From: Caulobacter zeae
Lineage (GTDB): Bacteria; Pseudomonadota; Alphaproteobacteria; Caulobacterales; Caulobacteraceae
Length of the DNA: 64,000 nt
Direction: 5' to 3'
Assembly (NCBI RefSeq): GCF_002858925.1
Contig: NZ_PJRS01000049.1
Span: forward strand, 333,839-397,838
The position numbers were made by a program, and so were the translations under genes. Shown in pieces: positions 56,245-64,000 of this stretch (position 1 is its first letter; each line of letters begins with the position of its first letter). The notes beneath the pieces were generated by a model that was not told the origin of the DNA, did not search any database, and saw only the letters and a program-made list of their open reading frames with translations.

Positions 56245-57825
56245 TCAGTACTCTTCCCAGTCCTGGTCGATGGCGACGGCGGCCGAGCCGCGGTGTGCGC
56301 CGGGACGGGAGGCCACGCGGGGCGCGGCCGGTCGAGGCGCCGGACGGGCGGCCTGGGCCGGCGCCGCCTGGCGGGAGGTCCTGAAGCCGCCGACCAGGCG
56401 GGTCAGCTCGTTGGACTGGCCCTTCAGCGAATGGGTCGCGGCGGTGGTCTGCTCGACCATGGCCGCGTTCTGCTGGGTGACCTGGTCCATCTGGTTGACG
56501 GCGATGTTGACCTGGGCGAGGCCGCTCGACTGTTCCTGGGCCGAGGACGAGATCTCGCCGACCAGGGCGTCGATCTCGGCCACCTTGACGACGATGCCGC
56601 GCAGGGCCTCGCCGGTCTGGCCGACCAGGGCCACGCCCGCCTCGACCTGCTTGGAAGAGGCGCCGATCAGGGCCTTGATCTCCTTGGCCGCTTCGGCCGA
56701 GCGCTGGGCCAGGGCCCGCACTTCCGAGGCCACGACCGCGAAGCCCTTGCCCGCGTCGCCCGCCCGCGCGGCCTCGACGCCGGCGTTGAGGGCCAGAAGG
56801 TTGGTCTGGAAGGCGATCTCGTCGATCACCCCGATGATGTTGCTGATCTCGCGGGAGCTGGTTTCGATCTCGCCCATGGCGGCGACGGCGTCGGTGACGA
56901 CCACGCCCGAGCGCTCGGCGTCGGTCTTGGCCTCGGCCACCACGTCGGAGGCCTGGCGGGCGCCGGCGGCGGCGCGTTTCACCGTGGCGGTGATCTCGTC
57001 GAGGGCGGCGGCGGTTTCTTCCAGGCTGGCGGCCTGCTGTTCGGTGCGGCGCGACAGGTCGTCGGCGGCGACGCCGATCTCGTCGGTGCCCGAGCGGATG
57101 CCGTCGGTGGCGGCGGATACGGCGGCCATGGCCTCCTCCAGGGTCGCCACGGCGGCGTTGAAGTCGCCCTTCAGCTTCTGGAAGTCGGAGGTGACCTCGA
57201 TGTCGAGCCGCGAGGCCAGGTCGCCTTCGGCCAGGCGCGACAGGGCTTCGCCCAGAGCCTGGACCACGGCGGTCTGGCTGCGTTCGTTGGCCAGGCGCAC
57301 CTCTTCCAGGCGCTTACGCTCGGCCTCGATGGTCTCCAGATAGATCGAGATGGCGAAGTCCATGTCGAGCATGACCGCCTTCATCAGGGCCGAGACCGCA
57401 TCGCCGGCCTTTTCGGCGCCGTCGGCCTTGGCCATGAAGCCCTTGGGCCAGACCTCGCGGATGGCCGAGCGCATCAGGTGCTCGCTGACCAGGGCGTAGC
57501 CGCCGATGTACCAGCGCGGCTCCAGGCCGATGCGGGCGTGGGTCTCGCCGATGGCGCGCACGGCCTTGACGTAGGTGTCGCTGAAGTCGGCCTCGGCGAT
57601 CACCGACCAGTGCGACTTCTGGCGATTGCCGGCCGCATCCATGTGGCGCTCGTCGCCGAAGAACTTGCGGGTCTCGGGCGTGGCCTTGACGCGGTCGTAG
57701 AAGCCCTTCAGCGCCGGGCCGATTTCCTTCTCGATGAGCGGACGCAGAGCCCGCAGGGCCGCACGGGCTCGATTGTCGAGACCCATGAACGCAACGCGGT
57801 CACTCAGTGCATAGTCCTGGCTCAT
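56245..57825 (-). CDS. Globin-coupled cytoplasmic chemoreceptor
   Basis: A 526-residue soluble methyl-accepting protein. The N-terminal 155 residues form a protoglobin sensor: DRVAFMGLDNRARAALRALR, then FFGDERHMDAAGNRQKSHW, and the probable proximal heme histidine in AIGETHARIGLEPRWYIGGY (about 95), as in HemAT oxygen receptors. A coiled linker and HAMP-like segment follow (about 175-240). The signalling domain has IDEIAFQTNLLALNAGVEAA at the tip. There is no membrane segment. A Pro/Ala/Arg-rich tail ends AIDQDWEEY, a possible CheR-docking site. It would sense oxygen or another diatomic gas; placed just upstream of the che operon with its own terminator. Confidence 0.9.
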   Translation of the reverse strand: MSQDYALSDRVAFMGLDNRARAALRALRPLIEKEIGPALKGFYDRVKATPETRKFFGDERHMDAAGNRQKSHWSVIAEADFSDTYVKAVRAIGETHARIGLEPRWYIGGYALVSEHLMRSAIREVWPKGFMAKADGAEKAGDAVSALMKAVMLDMDFAISIYLETIEAERKRLEEVRLANERSQTAVVQALGEALSRLAEGDLASRLDIEVTSDFQKLKGDFNAAVATLEEAMAAVSAATDGIRSGTDEIGVAADDLSRRTEQQAASLEETAAALDEITATVKRAAAGARQASDVVAEAKTDAERSGVVVTDAVAAMGEIETSSREISNIIGVIDEIAFQTNLLALNAGVEAARAGDAGKGFAVVASEVRALAQRSAEAAKEIKALIGASSKQVEAGVALVGQTGEALRGIVVKVAEIDALVGEISSSAQEQSSGLAQVNIAVNQMDQVTQQNAAMVEQTTAATHSLKGQSNELTRLVGGFRTSRQAAPAQAARPAPRPAAPRVASRPGAHRGSAAVAIDQDWEEY

Positions 57826-57944
57826 CTGCCGCTTCCCCGATTGAGATATCGAGGTTCACTCTCGCGGCCTGTGGTTAATGCGCCAACAACTTTTCCCGTT
57901 TTAAGCGCGTCAGGTCGTCGCACTCTACCGGCTTATGCTTGCGG

Positions 57945-59093
57945 CTATCCGCCGCGACGAAGTGTTTCCCGGGCGATGACGAGTTGCTGGATCTGGCTGG
58001 TGCCCTCGTAAATCCGGAAAATACGGACATCGCGATACAGCCGCTCGATGCCGTAGTCGGCGACATAGCCGGCCCCGCCGAAGATCTGCACTGCCCGGTC
58101 GGCGACGCGGCCGACCATTTCCGAGGCGAACAGCTTGGCGGCCGCCGCCTCCAGGGTCACGCTTTCGCCGGCGTCGCGCTTGCGGGCGGTTTCCAGCACC
58201 AGGGCGCGGGCGGCCAGGGCTTCGGTCTTGCTGTCGGCGAGCATCGCCTGGATCAGCTGGAAGCTGGCGATCGGCTGGCCGAACTGCTTGCGCTCGGACG
58301 CATAGGCCACGCAGTCGGCGATCAGCCGCTCGGCCACGCCCACGCAGACGGCGGCGATGTGCAGGCGGCCGCGGTCGAGCACCTGCATGGCCACCTTGAA
58401 GCCCTCGCCCTCGGCGCCCAGGCGGTTCTCGGCCGGCACGCGCACGCCGTCGAATGTGACGTCGTGGATGTGGGCGCCCTGCTGGCCCATCTTCTTCTCG
58501 GCCTTGCCCACATGCAGGCCAGGCAGTCCGGCGGGGACCAGGAAGGCCGAGACGCCCGAGCCGCCCTTCGCGTCGGGATCGGTGCGGGCCATCACCGTGA
58601 ACAGCGAGGCCTTGCCGGCGTTGGTGATGAAGCGCTTGGAGCCGGTCAGCACATAGTCGTCGCCGTCGCGCACCGCCCGCGTCTGCACCGAGGCGCTGTC
58701 GGAGCCGGCCTCCGGCTCGGTCAGGGCGAAGGAGGTGACGGTCTCGCCCGAGGCGATGCCCGGCAGCCATTTGGCCTTCTGGGCCTCGGTTCCGAACATC
58801 ACCAGGCCCTGGCTGCCGATGCCGACATTGGTGCCGAACACCGAGCGGAAGGCCGGCGAGGCCCGGCCCAGCTCGATGGCTGTCAGCGCCTCGTCCTCCA
58901 TCGACAGGCCAAGGCCGCCGTACGCCTCGGGGATCGACAGGCCAAAGAGCCCCAGGTCGCGCATCTCGGCGATCACGGCGTCGGGCACGGCGTCGTTCTC
59001 GGCCACCTGGGCCTCGATCGGCCGCAGGCGTTCGGCCACGAAGCGGGCGACCATGTCGAGCAGCTGGTCGCGGGTCTCGCGGTCGAGGGCCAT
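57945..59093 (-). CDS. Acyl-CoA dehydrogenase
   Basis: A 382-residue FAD flavoenzyme that introduces a trans-2 double bond into acyl-CoA and passes electrons to ETF. Both family signatures are visible: FALTEPEAGSDSASVQT (about 130) and the C-terminal block VQIFGGAGYVADYGIERLYR (about 335-355). The catalytic Glu is in RIFRIYEGTSQIQQLV (about 364). VFGTNVGIGSQGLVMFG and GFKVAMQVLDRGR are typical of short- or branched-chain enzymes. Substrate chain length cannot be set by eye. It stands alone between the receptor gene and the autotransporter, with CCTTCC-type ribosome site (AGGAAGG on its strand) upstream. Confidence 0.94.
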   Translation of the reverse strand: MALDRETRDQLLDMVARFVAERLRPIEAQVAENDAVPDAVIAEMRDLGLFGLSIPEAYGGLGLSMEDEALTAIELGRASPAFRSVFGTNVGIGSQGLVMFGTEAQKAKWLPGIASGETVTSFALTEPEAGSDSASVQTRAVRDGDDYVLTGSKRFITNAGKASLFTVMARTDPDAKGGSGVSAFLVPAGLPGLHVGKAEKKMGQQGAHIHDVTFDGVRVPAENRLGAEGEGFKVAMQVLDRGRLHIAAVCVGVAERLIADCVAYASERKQFGQPIASFQLIQAMLADSKTEALAARALVLETARKRDAGESVTLEAAAAKLFASEMVGRVADRAVQIFGGAGYVADYGIERLYRDVRIFRIYEGTSQIQQLVIARETLRRGG

Positions 59094-59178
59094 GGCGGTT
59101 CCTTCCTGTTGTTCCGTCGCGTCAAACGATCGTTTTATTCGCCGACTTTAGCCGGCGCGCGGCGGAATGGAAGGCCCG

Positions 59179-61443
59179 TCAGAAGCGGGCGCGATAGGTG
59201 GCCGACAGGTTGAGCTCCGGATCGGCCGAGGCGTCGTGGCCGGGCTGCAGCGCCACCCCGCCGCGCACCGTCAGGCGTCGCTCGCCGCCCAGGGCCTTCT
59301 CCAGGCCCAGCCGCAGGTCGATCTCGCGCCCGTCCGGCGAGGCGCTGAACCGCCGCGTCGAATAGGTCAGCGGGTCCTCGTAGGACAGCGGGGCGTCGGC
59401 CAGGGTGGTGGTGAAGGCGCCGGCCTCGATGCGCAGGGGCTGGCTGACCTCGAAGGTCAGCTGGGCGCAGGACCAGCCAATCAGGCCGCAGTCGGCCGCC
59501 GCCGCCAGCCGCCAGGCGCCGCTGACCGCGCCGTCCAGGGCCAGCAGGCCGCCCTGGGCGTCCATGCGGCCCATCGAGGCCTCGGCCCGCAGGCTGACGC
59601 CGGGGCGCGGCGAGATGTCGAAGGCCGCCGCCGTGAAGCGGGTGGTCGAGGGCAGGGCGAAGGTCGAGCCCGGGGCCAGGAACGAGCCCAGCGGGCCCAG
59701 CGGCTCGTCCAGCGTGCCGGCCGTGAGGCTCAGCACCCCGCCGCCGACGGCGGTCTGGCCGGTGGCCGCGACATAGCGCGAGGCCTTGATCGCGTTGGTC
59801 TGGAGGGGCAGGCGGCGCTCGGCCTCGCCCTGCTCGGCGCTGAAGGCGAAGCGGCCCAGGCGCACGGCGGCCTGCACGGTCTGGTCGGGGCGGGCGACCA
59901 TGCGGAAGGCGTCGCGGCCCTCGGGGCCGGCCGGGGCGGGCGCGCCGCCCTCGCCTTTCCAGGTCGAGAAGCTGAAGCGCCCGAACGCCGCCTGCATTCG
60001 CGCCGAACGCATGGGCTGGGGCACCAGCAACAGGTCGGGCGGGCTGGCGCTGGGCATGTCCTCGAAGAGGGGCGCCTCGGCGCTGAAGGCCAGTTGCGCG
60101 CCGGCCAGGGCAGGTCCGCCCAGCACGACCGAGCTGGAGGCGGCGGCTGGCGGCAGGTCGCCGACGCCCCGGCGCGAGGCCGACGGCACGGTTCCGGCCA
60201 GGTCGACCACGAAGCGACGGTGATAGTCGTCGGTCAGCACGGTGGTCAGGGCGGTGGTGCGGGCCAGGGCGTTGCCGAACGAGCCGGCCAGGTTGGCGCC
60301 CGGGGCCGGGCCGTCGTCGAGGACCACCGCCGCGCCGTCGCCGGTCGCCAGGCTGCTGGTCCCCACCGGCTGGAAGGCCCGGGTCAGGTCCAGCGAGCCG
60401 CGGCCGTAGGTGGAGTCCGTGCCGGTGGTCCCAAGGTCGGCGGCGGTGCGCAGCAGGATCGACACCGCGTCGCGGCCGGAGATGTTGGGGAAGGCCTGCA
60501 GCAGCAGGGCCAGGGCGCCGGAGACATGCGGGGCGGCGAACGAGGTGCCCGAGATCCGCCAGCAGCTCGCGCCGTCGCAGTCGGTGATCACGTCCTCGCC
60601 GGGGGCCACGATATAGCCCTCGGCGGCGACGCCGGCGCGGTTGGAGAAGCTGGACATCGTCCCGGCGCGGGAGACCGATCCCACGGCCAGCACCGAGCCG
60701 GCATAGCGCGGATCGACGGCGTAGCGGGCCGGCCAGCCGGGATCGGCCAGGCCTTCGTTGCCGGAGGCCGCGGCGACGACGACGCCCGCCGCCGTGGCGC
60801 GGGCCAGGGCCGCCTCGAAGGTCGGGCCCAACTGGGTCTCGCCGCCCAGCGACAGGTTGATCACCTTGGCCCCGTTGGCGACGGCGTAGTCGATGGCGCG
60901 CGCCAGGTTGGTCGAGCCGAAGATGCAGTCTTCGCAGTTGGGATTGGTCGAGGCGGTGTCGGCGCGGATGGACAGGATGGTCGAGCCGTAGGCCACGCCG
61001 ATCGTGCCCGCGCCGTTGAAGTTGGAGGCGATGATCCCGGCCGAGCGGGTGCCGTGGCGGCTGGTGTCGAACGGGGTGTTGCGTCCGGCGACGATGTCGG
61101 TGGAGGCCGCCGAAAGGCGGCCCGCCAGGTCCGGCTGTGACGGGTCGACGCCGGTGTCGACGACCGCGACCGTCACGCCGGACCCGGTATAGCCGGCGTC
61201 ATAGGCGACGTTGGCGTGGATGGCCGCCAGGCCCCAGCTGCGCTGGTACTCCGTGCTCGAGACGCTCGGGGGCGGTGGCGGCGGAGGCGGAGGAGGAGGA
61301 GGCGGTGGAGGCGGTGGAGGCGTGGTCACGCCCGTGGAGGGGCCGCCTCCGCCGCCACCGCCCCCGCACGCGGTGACCAGCAGGGCCGCGCCCAGCACGA
61401 GCGCGGTAGGCCAGATGCGCTGGACGCGGTCGAGATTGGTCAT
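59179..61443 (-). CDS. S8 serine protease autotransporter lipoprotein
   Basis: A 754-residue exported subtilase. The signal ends in a lipobox (ALLVTACGG, Cys about 26), followed by eight glycines and a run of 18 prolines, a rigid spacer. The protease domain (about 65-370) has the catalytic triad in VTVAVVDTGVDPSQPDLAGR, DTSRHGTRSAGIIAS and ISGTSFAAPHVSGALALLLQ. The C-terminal part (about 480-754) is beta-strand-rich and ends LSATYRARF, consistent with an outer-membrane barrel. This resembles NalP-like lipidated autotransporters. The start at 61443 is set by the lipoprotein signal. It may process surface proteins; its target is unknown. Confidence 0.88.
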   Translation of the reverse strand: MTNLDRVQRIWPTALVLGAALLVTACGGGGGGGGPSTGVTTPPPPPPPPPPPPPPPPPPSVSSTEYQRSWGLAAIHANVAYDAGYTGSGVTVAVVDTGVDPSQPDLAGRLSAASTDIVAGRNTPFDTSRHGTRSAGIIASNFNGAGTIGVAYGSTILSIRADTASTNPNCEDCIFGSTNLARAIDYAVANGAKVINLSLGGETQLGPTFEAALARATAAGVVVAAASGNEGLADPGWPARYAVDPRYAGSVLAVGSVSRAGTMSSFSNRAGVAAEGYIVAPGEDVITDCDGASCWRISGTSFAAPHVSGALALLLQAFPNISGRDAVSILLRTAADLGTTGTDSTYGRGSLDLTRAFQPVGTSSLATGDGAAVVLDDGPAPGANLAGSFGNALARTTALTTVLTDDYHRRFVVDLAGTVPSASRRGVGDLPPAAASSSVVLGGPALAGAQLAFSAEAPLFEDMPSASPPDLLLVPQPMRSARMQAAFGRFSFSTWKGEGGAPAPAGPEGRDAFRMVARPDQTVQAAVRLGRFAFSAEQGEAERRLPLQTNAIKASRYVAATGQTAVGGGVLSLTAGTLDEPLGPLGSFLAPGSTFALPSTTRFTAAAFDISPRPGVSLRAEASMGRMDAQGGLLALDGAVSGAWRLAAAADCGLIGWSCAQLTFEVSQPLRIEAGAFTTTLADAPLSYEDPLTYSTRRFSASPDGREIDLRLGLEKALGGERRLTVRGGVALQPGHDASADPELNLSATYRARF
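61268..61321 (-). repeat. GGN trinucleotide tract encoding 18 prolines
   Basis: Eighteen consecutive GGN triplets on the plus strand (CCN on the coding strand) encode the Pro-18 spacer of the autotransporter. The third base varies (GGC, GGA, GGT, GGG), so the tract is not a pure repeat and slippage would be limited. A second GGC/GCC-rich tract for eight glycines lies about 20 bases further at 61347-61372. Confidence 0.8.
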
Positions 61444-61474
61444 CGAAACCCCTCCGGCCCGCCCCGCGCCCACG

Positions 61475-62896
61475 TTACTTCGTAGGGGGCGAACCTTGCG
61501 CCAGGACACTGCGTCGCACGCCATAAAGGAAGTAGATCGCGAGCCCGATCAACTGGGCGTAGAGGAAGTAGTGCTGCGTCTTGGCCGGGAGGCTGGCGAA
61601 CAGATAGAGGCAGCCCAGGATCGCGCCGCCGGTCACCACCGGCCAGGCCGGGGTCGAGAACACCCGCTGGCGGCCAGGCTCGCGCAGGCGCAGCACGATC
61701 ACCGAGGCGCCGACGGCGATGAAGGCGGCCAGGGTGCCGGCGTTGGCCAGCTCGGCGATCTCCTTCAGCGGCAAGAGACCCGACAGCACCGCCGCCAGCA
61801 CGCCGGTCAGCAGGGTCATCAGCACCGGGGTGCCGGTCTTGGCGTTCACCCGCGACAGGGCGCGGGGCAGCAGGCCGTCGCGGGCCATGACGAAGAAGAT
61901 GCGGCTCTGGCCGTACATGAAGGCCAGGATCACGGTCGGCAGGGCGATGACGGCGGCCAGGGCGACGCCGGCGGCGATCTTCGGGTGCTTGAGGGTTTCC
62001 AGGATGAAGACCAGCGGCGCTTCGCTGGCCGAGAACACCTCGGTGCGCGAGGCGCCGATCGAGACGGCGGCGACGATCATGTAGATCGCCGTGCAGGCGG
62101 CCATCGAGCCGACGATGCCGATGGTCAGGTCGCGCTTGGGGTTCTTGGTCTCCTCGGCGGCGGTCGACACCGCGTCGAAGCCGTAGAAGGCGAAGAAGAT
62201 CAGGCTGGCGGCGGCCATGACGCCGACCTTGACCCCGTCGGGGCCTGCATTGGCCGCGAAACCCTTGGGCATGAAGGGCGTGAAGTGGCTGGCGTCGAAG
62301 GCCGGCAGGCAGAGGGCGACGAACACGGCCAGGGCGGCGATCTTGATCACCACCAGCACCATGTTGACCGTGGCGCTCTCGCGGGTGCCGAGCGCCAGCA
62401 GGCCGGCCACGGCCATCGAGATGATTACGGCCGGCAGGTTGACGAGGCCGCCGGCGTGCGGGCCGGCCAGCAGGAAGTCGGGCGTGCCGATCATCTTGAA
62501 CAGCCCCTGGGCGTGGGCCGACCAGCCCACCGCCACGGCGGCGCAGACCAGGGTGTATTCGAGGATCAGGCTCCAGCCGATCACCCAGGCCACCGGCTCG
62601 CCCATGGCGACGTAGCTGTAGGTGTAGGCGCTGCCCGAGGCCGGGATCATCGTCGACAGTTCGGCGTAGCACAGCGCCGCGCAGGCGCAGACCGCGCCGG
62701 CGATCAGGAAGGACAGGATCACGCCGGGACCGGCCAGGCCCGCGCCGACGCCGGTCAGGGTGTAGATGCCGGTGCCGACGATGGCGCCGACCCCCAGGGC
62801 CACCAGGTGCGGCCAACTCAGGGTCTTCTTCAGCGCCGGGCCGTCATGGCCGGCGTGCGCCGTGTCGATCGCCTTGCGGCGCGTCCAGAAACTCAT
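61475..62896 (-). CDS. APC-superfamily amino acid permease
   Basis: A 473-residue inner-membrane amino acid importer of the cationic-amino-acid-transporter (CAT) subgroup. About 12 helices are visible, beginning with the conserved first helix LVALGVGAIVGTGIYTLTGV (GxGxG-type motif, about 32-51), then SGSAYTYSYVAMGEPVAW, FYGFDAVSTAAEETKNPKRD (the CAT loop, about 230-250) and PTVILAFMYGQSRIFFVMAR. The start at 62896 is chosen because GGGAGGA lies just upstream and the alternative adds a non-family extension. The specific amino acid is unknown. A DUF6356 gene and an Lrp-type regulator lie upstream. Confidence 0.92.
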   Translation of the reverse strand: MSFWTRRKAIDTAHAGHDGPALKKTLSWPHLVALGVGAIVGTGIYTLTGVGAGLAGPGVILSFLIAGAVCACAALCYAELSTMIPASGSAYTYSYVAMGEPVAWVIGWSLILEYTLVCAAVAVGWSAHAQGLFKMIGTPDFLLAGPHAGGLVNLPAVIISMAVAGLLALGTRESATVNMVLVVIKIAALAVFVALCLPAFDASHFTPFMPKGFAANAGPDGVKVGVMAAASLIFFAFYGFDAVSTAAEETKNPKRDLTIGIVGSMAACTAIYMIVAAVSIGASRTEVFSASEAPLVFILETLKHPKIAAGVALAAVIALPTVILAFMYGQSRIFFVMARDGLLPRALSRVNAKTGTPVLMTLLTGVLAAVLSGLLPLKEIAELANAGTLAAFIAVGASVIVLRLREPGRQRVFSTPAWPVVTGGAILGCLYLFASLPAKTQHYFLYAQLIGLAIYFLYGVRRSVLAQGSPPTK

Positions 62897-63053
62897 GCTT
62901 GTCCTCCCGACTGCCGGGGGACCATGGCCGGGGATCGGCGACCCGCCAAGGGGGCAGGGCGCAAAGACGACGGATATTCGGCGGGGGGGCGAAAATGCGC
63001 CCTTCACGGACGAAACGCCGGTTTGGGCGGCTTCGAACCGAAGGATCGTCGGT

Positions 63054-63308
63054 TCAGATGGCGGCGTCGAAGGCCTGGAAGCTGATCGGCGCCGGCGTCG
63101 GCGTCGGGGCGCCGCGGCCCTTCATGCGGGCGTGCAGCGTCTTCACGCAATTGCTGCCGGTGCGCTCGAACGCGAAGGGCAGGATCCCGTGGACCAGGCA
63201 GGCCAGGCCCGCGGCCACCATCGGCAGGCCAAAGCTCCAGGCCATGGCGAAATGCTCGCCATAGGTCTCGCCGACCTGTTTGGGGTGACGGGTGAAGAGC
63301 TCGAGCAT
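63054..63308 (-). CDS. DUF6356 family small membrane protein
   Basis: An 84-residue protein with one or two hydrophobic helices (FAMAWSFGLPMVAAGLACLV, then HGILPFAFERTGSNCVKTL) and a basic stretch (HARMKGRG). The N-terminus MLELFTRHPKQVGETYGEHF matches the 'LFTxHPxxVxExYxEH' pattern I associate with DUF6356. The function is unknown. It precedes the amino acid permease on the same strand with a gap of about 157 bases and is divergent from the Lrp-type regulator (122 bases), so the regulator may act on this promoter. Confidence 0.72.
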   Translation of the reverse strand: MLELFTRHPKQVGETYGEHFAMAWSFGLPMVAAGLACLVHGILPFAFERTGSNCVKTLHARMKGRGAPTPTPAPISFQAFDAAI

Positions 63309-63430
63309 CGCGGGTCCCTCCTCGATCGAGGTCTGCGAGGATGCGCCGCCTTGGCGAGAAAGACATTGTCGATCTTGGCGGCTCGGCGCAGGCTGGGAGA
63401 ATTCCCATCTCCGATATGCGAAGAAGCGAG

Positions 63431-63895
63431 ATGATCGATCTCGATTCCATCGACCGCCGCCTGCTCGCCATCCTCCAGGAGGACGCCACCGTCTCGATCG
63501 CCGAGCTGGCCGAGCGGGTGGGCCTGTCGCAGACCCCGTGCTGGAAACGCCTCAAGCGCCTGCAGGACACCGGCGTCATCACCGCCCGCGTCGCCCTGCT
63601 CGACCGCGAGGCCCTCGACCTGCCGCTGACGGTGTTCGTGGCGGTCAAGACCGGCCGCCACGACGAGGGCTGGCTGGAAACCTTCGCCAAGGGCGCGGGC
63701 GCCCTGCCCGAGGTGGTCGAGTTCTACCGGATGGCCGGCGAGGTCGACTACCTGCTGAAGGTGGTGGTCAAGGACATCGCCGCCTACGACCGGTTCTACA
63801 AGCGGCTGATCGCCACCGCGCCGCTGACCGACGTGTCGTCCAGCTTCGCGATGGAGCAGATCAAGTTCACGACGGCCCTGCCGATCCCGACCTAG
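63431..63895 (+). CDS. Lrp/AsnC-family transcriptional regulator
   Basis: A 154-residue regulator. The N-terminal winged helix (about 1-60) reads IDRRLLAILQEDATVSIAEL, then ERVGLSQTPCWKRLKRLQDT, the AsnC signature. The ligand-binding RAM/ACT-like domain (about 70-150) contains AVKTGRHDEGWLETFAKGAG, VVEFYRMAGEVDYLLKVVVK and DIAAYDRFYKRLI. The ATG at 63431 fits the family start; an ATG at 63416 is possible but has no ribosome site. It is divergent from the DUF6356-permease pair, suggesting control of amino acid uptake, and its stop overlaps that of the converging partial gene by three bases. Confidence 0.92.
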   Translation: MIDLDSIDRRLLAILQEDATVSIAELAERVGLSQTPCWKRLKRLQDTGVITARVALLDREALDLPLTVFVAVKTGRHDEGWLETFAKGAGALPEVVEFYRMAGEVDYLLKVVVKDIAAYDRFYKRLIATAPLTDVSSSFAMEQIKFTTALPIPT

Positions 63896-64000
63896 CCCTG
63901 CCCGTCGATCCAGGTCCGGATGACGTTGCGCTGGTCGTCCAGCAGGACGAGGTCGGCGGCCATGCCGGGGGCGATGGTTCCGCGCTGGGCGGAAAGGCCC
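63892..64000 (-). CDS. Amidohydrolase C-terminus, probably N-acetylglucosamine-6-phosphate deacetylase (5' part outside window)
   Basis: Only the last 35 or so residues are present: GLSAQRGTIAPGMAADLVLL, then DDQRNVIRTWIDGQG and TAG. The pattern 'G.I.PG..ADLV.LD' is the closing beta-sheet domain of amidohydrolases, and the ending VIRTWIDG resembles NagA, which deacetylates GlcNAc-6-phosphate in aminosugar breakdown. The family is clear; the NagA label is a best guess because the metal site lies outside the window. It converges with the Lrp-type gene, the two stop codons sharing bases. Confidence 0.65.
   Translation of the reverse strand, partial: GLSAQRGTIAPGMAADLVLLDDQRNVIRTWIDGQG

Noticed and set aside
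61268..61321. Pro-codon tract as a phase-variable repeat
   Set aside because: The triplets are degenerate at the third base and any whole-triplet change keeps the frame, so on-off switching is unlikely.
1..64000. CRISPR array, integron, insertion sequence or rRNA operon
   Set aside because: No regularly spaced direct repeats, transposase or integrase motifs, or rRNA-like stretches were seen on reading both strands.

Overview
The window looks like a stretch of chromosome from a Caulobacter-type alphaproteobacterium. It is very GC-rich with dense, short-spaced genes. The grounds are gene content and order: rpoN-hpf-ptsN, a hisS-hisZ-hisG block, three TonB-dependent receptors, and a che operon ordered mcp-STAS-cheY-cheA-cheW-cheR-cheB-cheY-cheD-(small)-receiver-(small). 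I see no rRNA, tRNA, CRISPR array, prophage, transposase or integrase. Both ends cut genes: rpoN on the left and an amidohydrolase (nagA-like) on the right.

Layout. 1-3335: sigma-54, an ExoD-like membrane protein, hibernation factor and EIIA-Ntr. 3340-10414: envelope and redox genes (DsbD/ScsB-type reductase, secreted redoxin, MaoC-like protein, sulfotransferase, secreted beta-helix protein, DUF1353 lipoprotein). 10574-18183: glucose-6-phosphate isomerase, a TonB receptor and a secreted GH2 glycosidase. 18313-22112: a His-codon-rich leader peptide followed by hisS, hisZ and hisG. 22113-22609: a 0.5-kb noncoding block with palindromes and a REP-like repeat. 22610-26041: MarR-GNAT fusion, double-hotdog thioesterase, Zur-like regulator and a PAP2 lipoprotein. 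26104-28577: a deoxyhypusine-synthase-family enzyme and ornithine decarboxylase (polyamines). 28731-41205: a phosphorus-acquisition and phosphorus-sparing region: phnCDE, TonB receptor, OprO/P-type porin, PstS-like protein, then (after a CNNM/CorC protein and an aspartic protease) a glycosyltransferase and a PlcP-like metallophosphoesterase. 41505-45486: TetR regulator, repeats, and a sugar-type TonB receptor preceded by three LacI-type operators. 45537-55329: a twelve-gene che operon on the minus strand. 55677-57825: a secreted TonB-C-terminal-like protein and a globin-coupled cytoplasmic chemoreceptor. 57945-64000: acyl-CoA dehydrogenase, S8 autotransporter lipoprotein, APC permease, DUF6356 protein, Lrp/AsnC regulator and the partial amidohydrolase.

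How it fits together. Most of the window is core chromosome for nutrient scavenging and motility. The most notable readings are: (i) a 26-codon leader with six His codons and competing RNA helices before hisSZG, which suggests histidine attenuation; (ii) co-location of phosphonate/phosphate uptake genes with a PlcP/glycosyltransferase pair of the kind used to replace phospholipids under phosphate limitation; (iii) a DHS-family enzyme beside ornithine decarboxylase in a bacterium; and (iv) repeated TGnnACCGGTnnCA operators before a sugar-type TonB receptor. All functions are inferred from reading the sequence by eye; no database search was run.
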